NCBI RefSeq assembly: GCF_003626595.1
Contig: NZ_RBAK01000004.1
Span: forward strand, 124,001 to 188,000
Direction: 5' to 3'
Length of the DNA stretch: 64,000 bases
Source of the DNA: Micromonospora endolithica
GTDB lineage: Bacteria > Actinomycetota > Actinomycetes > Mycobacteriales > Micromonosporaceae
The notes under the pieces were generated by a model, which saw only the letters and a program-made list of their open reading frames with translations, searched no databases and was not told the origin of the DNA. The position numbers and the translations under genes are program-made. The stretch's first letter is position 1. Each line of letters starts with the position of its first letter. Positions 26,793-34,877 of the stretch are shown in pieces.

Positions 26793-27598
26793 AGTTCCGG
26801 CGGCAGGCGCTGCGCCAGTTGGAGGCGCCCGAGCAGTTGGACCAGGCGGTCCGGCTGACCACCGTGCCGAACTGGCTGGCCACCGCCGCGCTGGTCATCG
26901 TGGTGGTCGCCGCGGGGGTCTGGTCGGTGCGGACGGTGGTGCCCCGCACGGTCGAGGCGGCCGGGGTGCTGATCCACTCCAACGGGATCTCCGCCCTCGA
27001 CGCGCTCGTCAGCGGTCAGATCACCAAGGTGTGGGCGACGCCGCACCAGCGCGTACCCAAGGGCCTGCCGCTCTACAGCCTGCGCACGACGGACGGCAAG
27101 GTACGGGTGGAGACCGCGCCGGGTGACGCGAACGTCGTCGCCTGGCTGGTATCGGAGGGTGAGATCGTCACTCCGGGCGACCATCTGGCCGATCTGGAGC
27201 GGCTCGACACCGCTGGGGACGCGTTGCAGGCCGTCGTCTACGCCCCGGCCGTCGCCGCGCCGTTGCTGCAACCCGGCGTACCCGTCGAGGTGGCCGCCGC
27301 GGCGGCGCCGCGCAACGTGTTCGGCACCCTGGCCGGCCGGGTGTCCACGGTCGGCGCCTTCCCGGAGACCGAGGCGTCGTTACGGGCCTTCCTGGGTACC
27401 GGCCAGGACGTCCGGCGGCTGCTCGCTGACGGCAGCGTGGTCCGGGTGACGGTCGCCCTGGAGCCCGACCCGGCCGCGCCGGACGGCCTGCGTTGGACCA
27501 AGTCCCCACCACCGTTCCAGCTCAACTCGGCCAGCGAGGTCACCGCCTGGTTCACGGTGGACCGGGAACGTCCGATCGACTGGTTGTTGCGGCGATGA
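26789..27598 (+). CDS. HlyD-like secretion protein of NHLM export system
   Basis: 269 residues. One N-terminal membrane helix (NWLATAALVIVVVAAGVW) is followed by a biotinyl-lipoyl-like segment (VEAAGVLIHSNGISALDAL, GQITKVWATPHQRVPKGLPL, VAWLVSEGEIVTPGDHLADL). It is shorter than classic HlyD because the long coiled-coil hairpin is missing. This matches the membrane-fusion-like proteins that accompany NHLM bacteriocin ABC exporters. It overlaps both neighbours as ATGA, so it is translated with SagB and the C39 exporter. Confidence 0.82.
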   Translation: MKFRRQALRQLEAPEQLDQAVRLTTVPNWLATAALVIVVVAAGVWSVRTVVPRTVEAAGVLIHSNGISALDALVSGQITKVWATPHQRVPKGLPLYSLRTTDGKVRVETAPGDANVVAWLVSEGEIVTPGDHLADLERLDTAGDALQAVVYAPAVAAPLLQPGVPVEVAAAAAPRNVFGTLAGRVSTVGAFPETEASLRAFLGTGQDVRRLLADGSVVRVTVALEPDPAAPDGLRWTKSPPPFQLNSASEVTAWFTVDRERPIDWLLRR

Positions 27599-29778
27599 GC
27601 GCGCCGTCGACCACCGCCACCGCGTCGCCGTCGACTGCCAAGATTCGGCGTCGACGGGTCCGCACACCCACCCTGATCCAGATGGAGGCGGTGGAGTGCG
27701 GTGCCGCAGCCCTCGGGATCCTGCTCGGCCACCACGGTCGGCACGTGCCCCTGGAGGAGTTGCGCCGGGTGTGTGGAGTGAGCCGCGACGGCTCCACCGC
27801 GGCCACCGTGCTCAAGGGCGCCCGCCGGTACGGGATGGTGGCCAAGGGTTTCCAGATGGACCTGGCCGGGCTGGCCGGCGTGGCGTTGCCGGCGGTGTTG
27901 TTCTGGCGTTTCGAGCACTTCGTGGTGCTGGAGGGGCTCGGCCGCAAGGTCTTCATCAACGATCCGGCCACCGGTCCCCGCGCGGTGAGTTGGGAGGAGT
28001 TCGACGGTGCCTTCACCGGCGTCGTGCTCACCATGGAGCCCGGCCCGGAGTTCCGGACGGGCGGCACCCGTTACCGGATGGTCCGGGCGCTGGCGCAGCG
28101 ATGGCGCGGCCCGGGATCGGCCATCGCGCAGATGCTCCTGCTCGGCCTGCTCATCGCCGTGGTCGGTCTGACCATCCCGGTGATGGCCAAGGTCTTCGTC
28201 GACCGGGTGTTGCTGCAGGAGGACCGGGCGGCGTTCGCCGGCCTGGTCGCGGCGGTCGCGGTGGCCACCGTGCTGACCTTCCTGGCCAGCCTGCTCCAGC
28301 AACGCCTGACCGTACGGTCGGAGACAGCGCTGGCGCTGGGCAGCGCCGCGCGGTTCTTCCGACATCTGCTCCGGTTGCCGCCGACCTTCTTCGACCAGCG
28401 GCAGGCCGCCGACCTCAGCCAGCGCATCCGCAGCAACGACGTGGTCGCCGAGGTGCTCACCCGCCGGGGAGCCACCACCGTGGTGGACACCGGCCTGGTG
28501 CTGGCGTACGGGGCGCTGCTCTGCCAGTACGACCTGCTGCTCGGGCTGTGCGCGATGGCGCTGGCCGGGCTGAACGTCAGTGTGCTGCGCTATGTCGCCT
28601 CGACCCGGTCGACCGCCGTGGCCGGGCTCCAGGCGGACCGCAGCAAGGTGGTGACCACCGTCTACACCACCGTCCAGATGATCGAGACGGTGAAGGCCGG
28701 CGGTGAGGAGGAACGCGCGGTGGCCCGGTTCGCGGCGCGCAACGCCACCGTGGCCACCCGACAGCAGCGACTCGGAGTCCCGACCGCGGTGCTCTCCGTC
28801 CTGCCGGTGTTCCTCACCGCGGTGACCACCGCCGTGCTGCTGGGGCTGGGCAGCCGGCAGGTGGTGGCGGAGGCGATGAGCGTCGGTGTGCTGGTCGGCA
28901 TGCAGAGCCTGGCCGTGGCGATGAACCGGCCGTTGGGCAATCTGACCGCGCTGGGCTCGCGGTTGCAGGACATGAGTGCCGACCTGAATCGGCTGCGCGA
29001 CGTGGAGCGGTATCCGCTGCCGCCGGCCGGGAACGCGCCCGCCGCGTCGTCGACCCTGCTGGAGGGACACCTGCGCATCGAGGAGGTCACCTTCGGCTAC
29101 AACCCGCTGGGCCGCCCACTGCTGGAGAGCTTCAGCCTGGATCTGCCGCCGGGTGCCCGGGTGGCGCTCGTCGGACGGTCCGGCAGTGGCAAGTCGACGG
29201 TGGGCCGGCTGGTCGCCGGGCTCTACCGGCCGTGGACCGGCCGCGTCACCGTGGACGGCGTCGAAAGAGCGGATGCCGACGACGGTCTGTGGGCGGCCAC
29301 CGTCGCCATGGTGGACCAGGACCAGCGGCTGTTCGAGGGGACGGTCCGGGACAACGTCACCATGTGGGACCTCACGGTCGGCGACGAGGACGTCGTCACC
29401 GCGCTGACCGACGCGTGCCTCTACGGCGACGTCGCGGCCCGCCCGGGTGGCCTGGGCAGCCCGGTGCGGGAGAACGGCCGGAACTTCTCCGGTGGTCAAC
29501 GGCAGCGGCTCGAGATCGCCCGTGCGCTCGTCCGCAACCCCCGGGTGCTGGTGCTGGACGAGGCCACCAGCGCGTTGGACGCCGAGACCGAACGCCGGAT
29601 CGACCTGCATCTGCGTCGGCGCGGTGCGACCTGCCTGATCGTGGCCCACCGGCTGTCCACGGTCCGCGACTGCGACCTCATCGTCGTGCTGGACGGCGGT
29701 CGGGAGGTGGAGCGCGGCACCCACGAGGAACTGCTCGCCCGGGACGGGGCGTACGCGCGCCTGGTCCGGGACTACTGA
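27595..29778 (+). CDS. C39 peptidase-containing ABC exporter (NHLM/PCAT type)
   Basis: 727 residues. N-terminal C39 peptidase: oxyanion Gln29 and catalytic Cys35 in QMEAVECGAAALG, His108 in RFEHFVV, Asp123 in INDPATG. Membrane domain ~160-460. Nucleotide-binding domain with Walker A GRSGSGKST, signature FSGGQRQRLEIARAL and Walker B VLVLDEATSALD. It should remove the NHLP leader at a Gly-Gly or Ala-Gly site and export the core. Precursor 2 has a perfect site (IAGG) and precursor 1 ends its leader VVAG. ATG 27595 overlaps the HlyD-like stop. Confidence 0.94.
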   Translation: MSAPSTTATASPSTAKIRRRRVRTPTLIQMEAVECGAAALGILLGHHGRHVPLEELRRVCGVSRDGSTAATVLKGARRYGMVAKGFQMDLAGLAGVALPAVLFWRFEHFVVLEGLGRKVFINDPATGPRAVSWEEFDGAFTGVVLTMEPGPEFRTGGTRYRMVRALAQRWRGPGSAIAQMLLLGLLIAVVGLTIPVMAKVFVDRVLLQEDRAAFAGLVAAVAVATVLTFLASLLQQRLTVRSETALALGSAARFFRHLLRLPPTFFDQRQAADLSQRIRSNDVVAEVLTRRGATTVVDTGLVLAYGALLCQYDLLLGLCAMALAGLNVSVLRYVASTRSTAVAGLQADRSKVVTTVYTTVQMIETVKAGGEEERAVARFAARNATVATRQQRLGVPTAVLSVLPVFLTAVTTAVLLGLGSRQVVAEAMSVGVLVGMQSLAVAMNRPLGNLTALGSRLQDMSADLNRLRDVERYPLPPAGNAPAASSTLLEGHLRIEEVTFGYNPLGRPLLESFSLDLPPGARVALVGRSGSGKSTVGRLVAGLYRPWTGRVTVDGVERADADDGLWAATVAMVDQDQRLFEGTVRDNVTMWDLTVGDEDVVTALTDACLYGDVAARPGGLGSPVRENGRNFSGGQRQRLEIARALVRNPRVLVLDEATSALDAETERRIDLHLRRRGATCLIVAHRLSTVRDCDLIVVLDGGREVERGTHEELLARDGAYARLVRDY

Positions 29779-29802
29779 CGATGGCGACCGGAGGAGACGC
29801 AG

Positions 29803-32800
29803 ATGAGCGGCGGGGTGGAGGAACCTCCGGCCGGTGGCCTGATCGGCTTCACCGGCGACGGCGTACGCCAGGTCTGTCGACTGGACGGCCCGGACGCGGG
29901 ATGGCTGGTGACCGGCGGTGAGGCCGACCTGTTCGCGGTGCGTCGGGCCGGGATGCGGCCGTCGCGTCGGCACCACGTGGCGCGGCTGCCCGCGGGTGGC
30001 CTGGTGCCGACGTCGACCGCGATCGGCGCGTGGCAGCTGATCCTGGTGCCGTTGCCCGGTACGGAGCTGCGCGGGTTGTCCCGGCAGCGCCTGTCTCTGC
30101 TGGAGCGGCACGTCCGGCCCGGTCCGGCCGCGGACGACGAGGCGACGCTGCGGGCGCGGACCGCCGCGACGGAGCTGGTCACGGCGGTGGACCTGGTGTT
30201 GGTCACCATCGCCGACGCGCTGCGTCGCGGGCAGGCGCCCCGGGAGGCGTCCACCCTGTCCGGCCGCGAGATCGTCTCGTTGGCCGAGGGAAGCGCCCTC
30301 ACCTCCATCGGCGGCGCCTGGTGGCTGCGCAGCGTCGGCGGTCAGCTACACCGCAACGACGGTGGCCCGGAGGAGATGTCGGGGGAGCAGGAGCTGCTGC
30401 TGGTCGTCGACCGGGACTGGGTGGTGGCCGGCTCCCCGTGCGCGGTGGAGAGCCACAGCAGCGGGGACCTGCTGGTCGCCGGGCAGCTCCAGTCCGCGGT
30501 CGACCAGCATGTGGCCCGGTTGCTGCGGATGGTCGGGACCAGGATCGAGGAGGCCGACGCGGCCGTGCTGAGCGCCGTGGATCGACGCCGGGAGACCGAT
30601 GCGGCGATGGTCGCCGCGGCGGCCCGCCGGTCGATCGGGGTGATCGGCGCGGGCGAGGCGGCGCCGGGCCCGGCCCGGGAGCCCGACTTCGACCGGTACG
30701 GACGGGCGCTCTCGATCATCCGGGTGGTCACCGAGGGGATGGGCAGCCCGGTCAACGAACCGGTCGGCCGCAGCCGCGCACCGCTGGACGACCGGACGGC
30801 CGTGCACGCGGTGTCCCGCGCGTCGAGCCTGTTCCTGCGGGAGGTGCAGTTGCCGGACCGGTGGTGGCGGCGGGACCTGGGACCGCTGGTGGGGTGGCGG
30901 GCCGGCGCCGATCCGGCGTGCGTGGTCGCGGTGCCGTTGCTGTTTCGCCGTGGCCGGTACCACCACGTCGATCCGGAGACCCGGGGCCACGGTCCGGTCG
31001 ACGCGGCGGTCGCCGCGACGTTCGCCGCCGAGGCGACCCAGGTGCAGGCGCCACTGCCGCTGACCGCCCGGATGCGCCATCTGCTGCGGGCCGGCCTGGT
31101 CGGTGCCGCCGGTGACCTTCGGGGCCTGCTGTTCGCCGCAGCCTGCGTCGCGCTGCTGGGCCTGGGGGTGCCCCTGGCCACCGGCGAGGTGCTCGGCCAG
31201 TTGGCCCGGCAGGGCGAGGTCGACGGCCTGGTCGGCTTTCTCGCGCTGATGCTCAGCGCGGCAGTGGTCGCGGGGCTGGTCGGCGTGGTGCAGAACCTGC
31301 GGTTGTTGCGGTTGGACGGCCGGTTGCAGTCCGGCGCGCAGATGGCGGTCTGGGACCGGCTGATGCGGTTGCCGGCCCGCTTCTTCACCGGTCGCAGCAG
31401 TGGTGAGATCGCCAACTCGATGTTGGGGATCTCCTTCGTCGGCGAAGCGCTCAGCGCACTACTGCCGCAGATCGTCGCGGCGGCCGCGACCGTCGCGGTG
31501 ACCCTCGGGATGCTCCTGATGGTCGAGCCCGTGCTGGGGCTGTGGGGGATCGGCATCGTCGTCGCCAGCGCCCTCGTCTTCGGCGCGTTCGCCGTCCTGA
31601 TCGTCCGCCAGCAACGGTCCGCGCTGCCGGCGGAGCACCGGGCGGCGGCGATGACCAACCAACTCCTCGGCGGGATAGTGAAGATCAAGCTGGCGGCCGC
31701 CGAGGCACGGGCCCACGCCCGCTGGTCGGAGGTGGCCGCGGCGGCGCGGGCGGCTCTGCAGCGGGTCCGGCAGAGTCAGGCGGGCCTGGTCGCCTTCGCC
31801 ACCGTGCTGCCGGTCGCCGGTCAACTGGTCCTGTTCGCCGTGTTGATGGGACCGCTCGCCGGCCGGGTCACGCCAGCGGACTTCTTCGTCCTCAACGTGG
31901 GCTTCGCGATGCTGCTCGGTGCGCTGCTGGTGCTGGTCACAGCCGGGGTCGAGGTGATCGCGGCCGTGCCCCGGCTGGGCAGCCTGCGGGAGATCCTGCG
32001 CGCCGAGCCGGAGGCGCGTCCGGACCGGGTGGACCCCGGCGAGCTGCGGGGTGAGATCGCGCTGCACCGTCTCACCTTCGCCTACCAGCCGGACGAGCCG
32101 CCGGTGCTCGTCGACATCGACCTGCACGTTCGTCCGGGTGAGTTCGTCGCCATCGTCGGCGCGAGCGGCTGCGGGAAGTCCACCCTGCTGCGGCTGCTGC
32201 TCGGCTTCGAACGCCAACAGCAGGGCGCGGTGCTCTACGACGGCCAGGACCTCTCGGAGCTGGACGTGCACGCGGTCCGCCGGCAGTGCGGGGTGGTCCT
32301 GCAGGACGGCCAGCTCTTCGCCGGGTCGGTCCGGGACAACATCTGTGGTGCCGGCAGCTTCCCGCTGGACCAGGTCTGGGAGGCCGCGCGCATGGCCGGA
32401 CTGGCCGATGACCTGGAGGCGCTGCCGATGGGCATGAGCACGATGGTGCCGTTCGGCGGCGGGACGCTCTCGGTCGGGCAGCGACAGCGGGTGCTGATCG
32501 CCCGCGCGTTGGCTCCCCGGCCCCGCGTGATCTTCTTCGACGAGGCGACGAGCGCCCTGGACAACCGGACCCAGGAGGTGGTGACCAGGAGCACTGCCGC
32601 CCTCGCCGCGACCCGGGTGGTCATCGCCCACCGGCTGTCCACGGTCCGCGCGGCGGACACCATCGTGGTCCTCGACGCGGGGCGGATCGTCCAGCGCGGC
32701 AGTTACGACGAGTTGATGGGTCAGACCGGCGGGCTGTTTCACCGGTTGGCGCGGCGGCAACTGCTGACCGGACCGGAACGCTCCGACGCCGTGCGGGAGA

Positions 32801-32835
32801 GCCGGCAGCCCGACGGGCAGCCCGCGACGGGTTGA
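29803..32835 (+). CDS. Second NHLM-type ABC exporter with N-terminal regulatory domain
   Basis: 1010 residues; GGAGGAG lies before ATG 29803. The N-terminal ~300 residues lack a C39 peptidase. They look like the cNMP-binding-like N-domain typical of NHLM ABC transporter proteins (GGEADLFAVRRAG). A transmembrane domain spans ~430-720. The ATPase has Walker A GASGCGKST, Walker B VIFFDEATSALD and signature LSVGQRQRVLIARAL (V in place of the usual second G). With the C39 exporter it probably forms the paired export system usual for NHLP clusters. It is convergent with the MerR gene, 8 bp away. Confidence 0.9.
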   Translation: MSGGVEEPPAGGLIGFTGDGVRQVCRLDGPDAGWLVTGGEADLFAVRRAGMRPSRRHHVARLPAGGLVPTSTAIGAWQLILVPLPGTELRGLSRQRLSLLERHVRPGPAADDEATLRARTAATELVTAVDLVLVTIADALRRGQAPREASTLSGREIVSLAEGSALTSIGGAWWLRSVGGQLHRNDGGPEEMSGEQELLLVVDRDWVVAGSPCAVESHSSGDLLVAGQLQSAVDQHVARLLRMVGTRIEEADAAVLSAVDRRRETDAAMVAAAARRSIGVIGAGEAAPGPAREPDFDRYGRALSIIRVVTEGMGSPVNEPVGRSRAPLDDRTAVHAVSRASSLFLREVQLPDRWWRRDLGPLVGWRAGADPACVVAVPLLFRRGRYHHVDPETRGHGPVDAAVAATFAAEATQVQAPLPLTARMRHLLRAGLVGAAGDLRGLLFAAACVALLGLGVPLATGEVLGQLARQGEVDGLVGFLALMLSAAVVAGLVGVVQNLRLLRLDGRLQSGAQMAVWDRLMRLPARFFTGRSSGEIANSMLGISFVGEALSALLPQIVAAAATVAVTLGMLLMVEPVLGLWGIGIVVASALVFGAFAVLIVRQQRSALPAEHRAAAMTNQLLGGIVKIKLAAAEARAHARWSEVAAAARAALQRVRQSQAGLVAFATVLPVAGQLVLFAVLMGPLAGRVTPADFFVLNVGFAMLLGALLVLVTAGVEVIAAVPRLGSLREILRAEPEARPDRVDPGELRGEIALHRLTFAYQPDEPPVLVDIDLHVRPGEFVAIVGASGCGKSTLLRLLLGFERQQQGAVLYDGQDLSELDVHAVRRQCGVVLQDGQLFAGSVRDNICGAGSFPLDQVWEAARMAGLADDLEALPMGMSTMVPFGGGTLSVGQRQRVLIARALAPRPRVIFFDEATSALDNRTQEVVTRSTAALAATRVVIAHRLSTVRAADTIVVLDAGRIVQRGSYDELMGQTGGLFHRLARRQLLTGPERSDAVRESRQPDGQPATG

Positions 32836-32843
32836 CGGCAGGG

Positions 32844-33596
32844 TCAGCCGTTGTCGACGACCGTGCTCTCCTCCAGGCACACGTCCGTGTCGAGGTGGTT
32901 CTCCAGCATCTCCGCGACGTGGGCCTCGGCCCGGTTCTCCACGGCCAGCCGGAATGCCTCGGTGACCATGTTGACCATGCCCCGGGTCAGCAGCAGGGTT
33001 TCCCGGTCGAGGTCTTCCCAGGACGACCGGTCGCCGCTGCGCACCAGCTCCGGCGCGAGGGTCAGCATCCGGGCGGTGACGGCGGCGACCAGTTCGTCAG
33101 CCACCGGGTGCAGGCTGTCCAGGACCTCGCTGAGGGTCTGCAGGGCCGGCACCGTGCCCATCCGGACCCGATGCAGATCGAGGGCGGCGCGCAGCGGGCG
33201 TGGCCGGACGCTGCGGAGCGTACCGTCGGTGGCCCGACCGATCACCCCGTGGCGGGTCAGCGCGTGAGCCAGCGCGGGGCGGTCGGCGGCCAGACGTTGC
33301 AGCATCGCGGTCAGTCCGTCGGGTGCCTCGTCGCTGGGCCGGACGCCGAGCATCGCCTCGATGGAGACGAGGTTGAAGCCCTGTCGCTGCAGGGCGAGGA
33401 TCGCATCCAGCCGGCGCACGTGGGAGTCGTCGTAGAGGGCCGCCCTACCGTGGCGCACCGGTGGGGGCAGCAGACGCCGGGCCTGGTGGGCGCGAATGTT
33501 GCGCGGGGACATCCCGACCTTACGGGCGAGTTGCTCCACGGTGTACCCGGCCGGGCCGCTGGGCGTCGCCCCGACGGTCGCCTCGTCGATGGTCAC
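32844..33596 (-). CDS. MerR-family regulator inside the RiPP cluster
   Basis: 250 residues from GTG 33596, chosen for GGAGG 5 bp upstream; GTG 33632 would add 12 residues. MerR HTH at ~15-80 (YTVEQLARKVGMSPRNIRAH, RLLPPPVRHGRAALYDDSHV). The C-terminal ~150 residues are helical with no metal-binding Cys and resemble MerR/TetR-like one-component sensors. It is the only minus-strand gene in the cluster and sits directly before the precursor promoter at 33719, so it may control the precursor genes. Confidence 0.85.
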   Translation of the reverse strand: MTIDEATVGATPSGPAGYTVEQLARKVGMSPRNIRAHQARRLLPPPVRHGRAALYDDSHVRRLDAILALQRQGFNLVSIEAMLGVRPSDEAPDGLTAMLQRLAADRPALAHALTRHGVIGRATDGTLRSVRPRPLRAALDLHRVRMGTVPALQTLSEVLDSLHPVADELVAAVTARMLTLAPELVRSGDRSSWEDLDRETLLLTRGMVNMVTEAFRLAVENRAEAHVAEMLENHLDTDVCLEESTVVDNG

Positions 33597-33963
33597 GGTG
33601 GCCTCCGGCAGTAGTCGGTTGCGGCACAGCACCCCCGTCGGACCACTGTCACGCCGGCGGTCCGCCGAGAGCAGCGTATGGGCGGGTACCGGGCGGATGA
33701 CAGGCGAGGAACTACTACTTGTCCCGAGCCGGGCCAGTGATTAGGATCCGCAATTCATCGTCGGACGCCGATCCCTTATTACCCGAATTCCGCCGCAGCA
33801 TTCCCCTTTCCCGGCCACGTTCAATGAAATTCCCGCCCAGCGGGAGGGCCGGATCGACCGGTAGCTCACGATGAAGCGAGACCGGCGGCCGGGTCACTCC
33901 ACGCGCCGCCCGTCGCCGCCCTGGCGTCACCACCGGCGGCTGACCACCGAAGGGAGCGGGAGC
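33597..33963 (+). promoter_or_regulatory. Promoter and long 5' leader of precursor 1
   Basis: TTGTCC (33719-33724), a 17-bp spacer and TAGGAT (33742-33747) form a good sigma-70-type promoter. A transcript from ~33754 would have about 210 nt before the precursor start, and the first ~100 nt are AT-richer than the surroundings. The 367-bp region has no gene I can support. The MerR start also lies at its left edge, so the region is divergently shared. Confidence 0.6.
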
Positions 33964-34326
33964 ATGACACCTGTCGATCGAGCGGTCTTCGTGGCCGCGT
34001 ACAGCCGGCTTGTCGCGGACGTCTGGGCCGACCCGGAGAAGGGGCGGGCGCTCGACCGGAACCCACGGGATTTCCTGGCCCGCTACGGGCTTCGGCTGCC
34101 TGAGGGCGTGCGGGTCCGGGTGGTTCGAGACACCGGCGGCACCGATCCCGACCTGGAGGTCCAGGTCGAGTCGTGGGAGCAGGCGGCGGCGACCGGGGCC
34201 TTCGTGCTCTTCGTGCCGTCGCTGCTGCCGCTGAGTGAGGCGGAGCTGGCGGAGGACGAGTTGGACAGCGTCGTCGCCGGCCTGGACCCCAGTTGCGCCT
34301 GCTGCTGCCCGTGCTGCTGCACCTGA
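33964..34326 (+). CDS. NHLP-type RiPP precursor 1, Cys-rich core
   Basis: 120 residues from ATG 33964 (GGGAG upstream). Residues 1-~106 resemble the nitrile-hydratase-alpha-like leader (FVAAYSRLVADVWADPEKG, FVLFVPSLLPLSEAELAEDE) and end DSVVAG. The tail LDPSCACCCPCCCT has seven Cys in ten residues (111, 113-115, 117-119), plus Ser110 and Thr120. It is the obvious substrate for the fused cyclodehydratase and SagB dehydrogenase, which could give a run of near-contiguous thiazoles. The C39 exporter would cleave after Ala105-Gly106. A metal-binding tail is the alternative, but the cluster argues against it. Confidence 0.93.
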   Translation: MTPVDRAVFVAAYSRLVADVWADPEKGRALDRNPRDFLARYGLRLPEGVRVRVVRDTGGTDPDLEVQVESWEQAAATGAFVLFVPSLLPLSEAELAEDELDSVVAGLDPSCACCCPCCCT

Positions 34327-34333
34327 CATCGAT

Positions 34334-34363
34334 ATCTGCCGTCCGCCGGCTCGCGTGGCAGAT
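34334..34363 (+). terminator. Stem-loop between the two precursor genes
   Basis: ATCTGCC (34334-34340) pairs perfectly with GGCAGAT (34357-34363) around a 16-nt loop, 7 bp after the precursor 1 stop. It may be a terminator or attenuator that sets a high precursor 1 transcript level relative to downstream genes. Confidence 0.45.
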
Positions 34364-34388
34364 TCTGGTGGCAGTTGAAACGAAATCA

Positions 34389-34418
34389 TTGATTGTCACG
34401 CACCGATCTTTCTAGCGT
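34389..34418 (+). promoter_or_regulatory. Possible promoter for precursor 2 operon
   Basis: TTGATT (34389-34394), an 18-bp spacer and TAGCGT (34413-34418) in an AT-rich patch 58 bp before the precursor 2 start. TTGAAA at 34375 is an alternative -35. It would give precursor 2 and its YcaO/TfuA/radical SAM genes their own transcript. Confidence 0.4.
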
Positions 34419-34475
34419 TCTCGCCACAACAGTTCACCGCCCGCCCCGCCCCGATCCAGAGGAAAGGATCAAACG

Positions 34476-34850
34476 ATGAGCAACGACGAGCAGGAATACG
34501 GCGCGAGGTTCGTGACCAAGTACTCGGAGCTGGTCACCGTCGTGTGGCGCAGCGACGAGGAGCTGCAACGGCTCCTCGCCGACCCGACCGGGTACGCGAC
34601 CGCGGCCGGTCTGCCGGTGGCCCCCGGCGCCGTGGTCGAGGTCGACCGCGCCCAGCCCGAGACGCTCTACACCAAGGACCAGATCGTCGCCGACTGGTCC
34701 GGCACCCCGGGCCGGCACGTGCTGCACGTGCCCGAGGTGCCCCTGGTGGACCTCAACGAGCTGAGCGAGGCCGAGCTGGAGTCGATCGCCGGCGGCGTGG
34801 CTCCGGCGGCTGACAACAACGTCAACATCGTCGCCGTCCTCATCCTCTAG
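34476..34850 (+). CDS. NHLP-type RiPP precursor 2, core without Cys/Ser/Thr
   Basis: 124 residues from ATG 34476 (AGAGGAAAGG upstream). The leader aligns with precursor 1: RFVTKYSELVTVVW matches VFVAAYSRLVADVW, and HVLHVPEVPLVDLNELSEAE matches FVLFVPSLLPLSEAELAEDE. It ends LESIAGG, a standard double-glycine site (Gly106-Gly107). The predicted core is VAPAADNNVNIVAVLIL, 17 residues with no Cys, Ser or Thr. Azole or lanthionine chemistry is therefore impossible, but backbone thioamidation, epimerisation or C-methylation is not. The next three genes encode YcaO, TfuA and a B12-type radical SAM enzyme, fitting such chemistry. Confidence 0.92.
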   Translation: MSNDEQEYGARFVTKYSELVTVVWRSDEELQRLLADPTGYATAAGLPVAPGAVVEVDRAQPETLYTKDQIVADWSGTPGRHVLHVPEVPLVDLNELSEAELESIAGGVAPAADNNVNIVAVLIL

Positions 34851-34877
34851 GTTCCCTCCACCCCGCCGGGAGCTTCG

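Noticed and set aside
27238..30111. 957-residue minus-strand frame
   Set aside because: It runs antisense through the HlyD-like and C39 exporter genes, whose motifs are intact. The translation is low-complexity His/Gln/Arg with no domain.
33964..34326. Precursor 1 as a metallothionein-like protein
   Set aside because: The Cys are confined to the last ten residues behind an NHLP leader, with azole-forming and C39 export genes in the cluster and a paralogous precursor next door.
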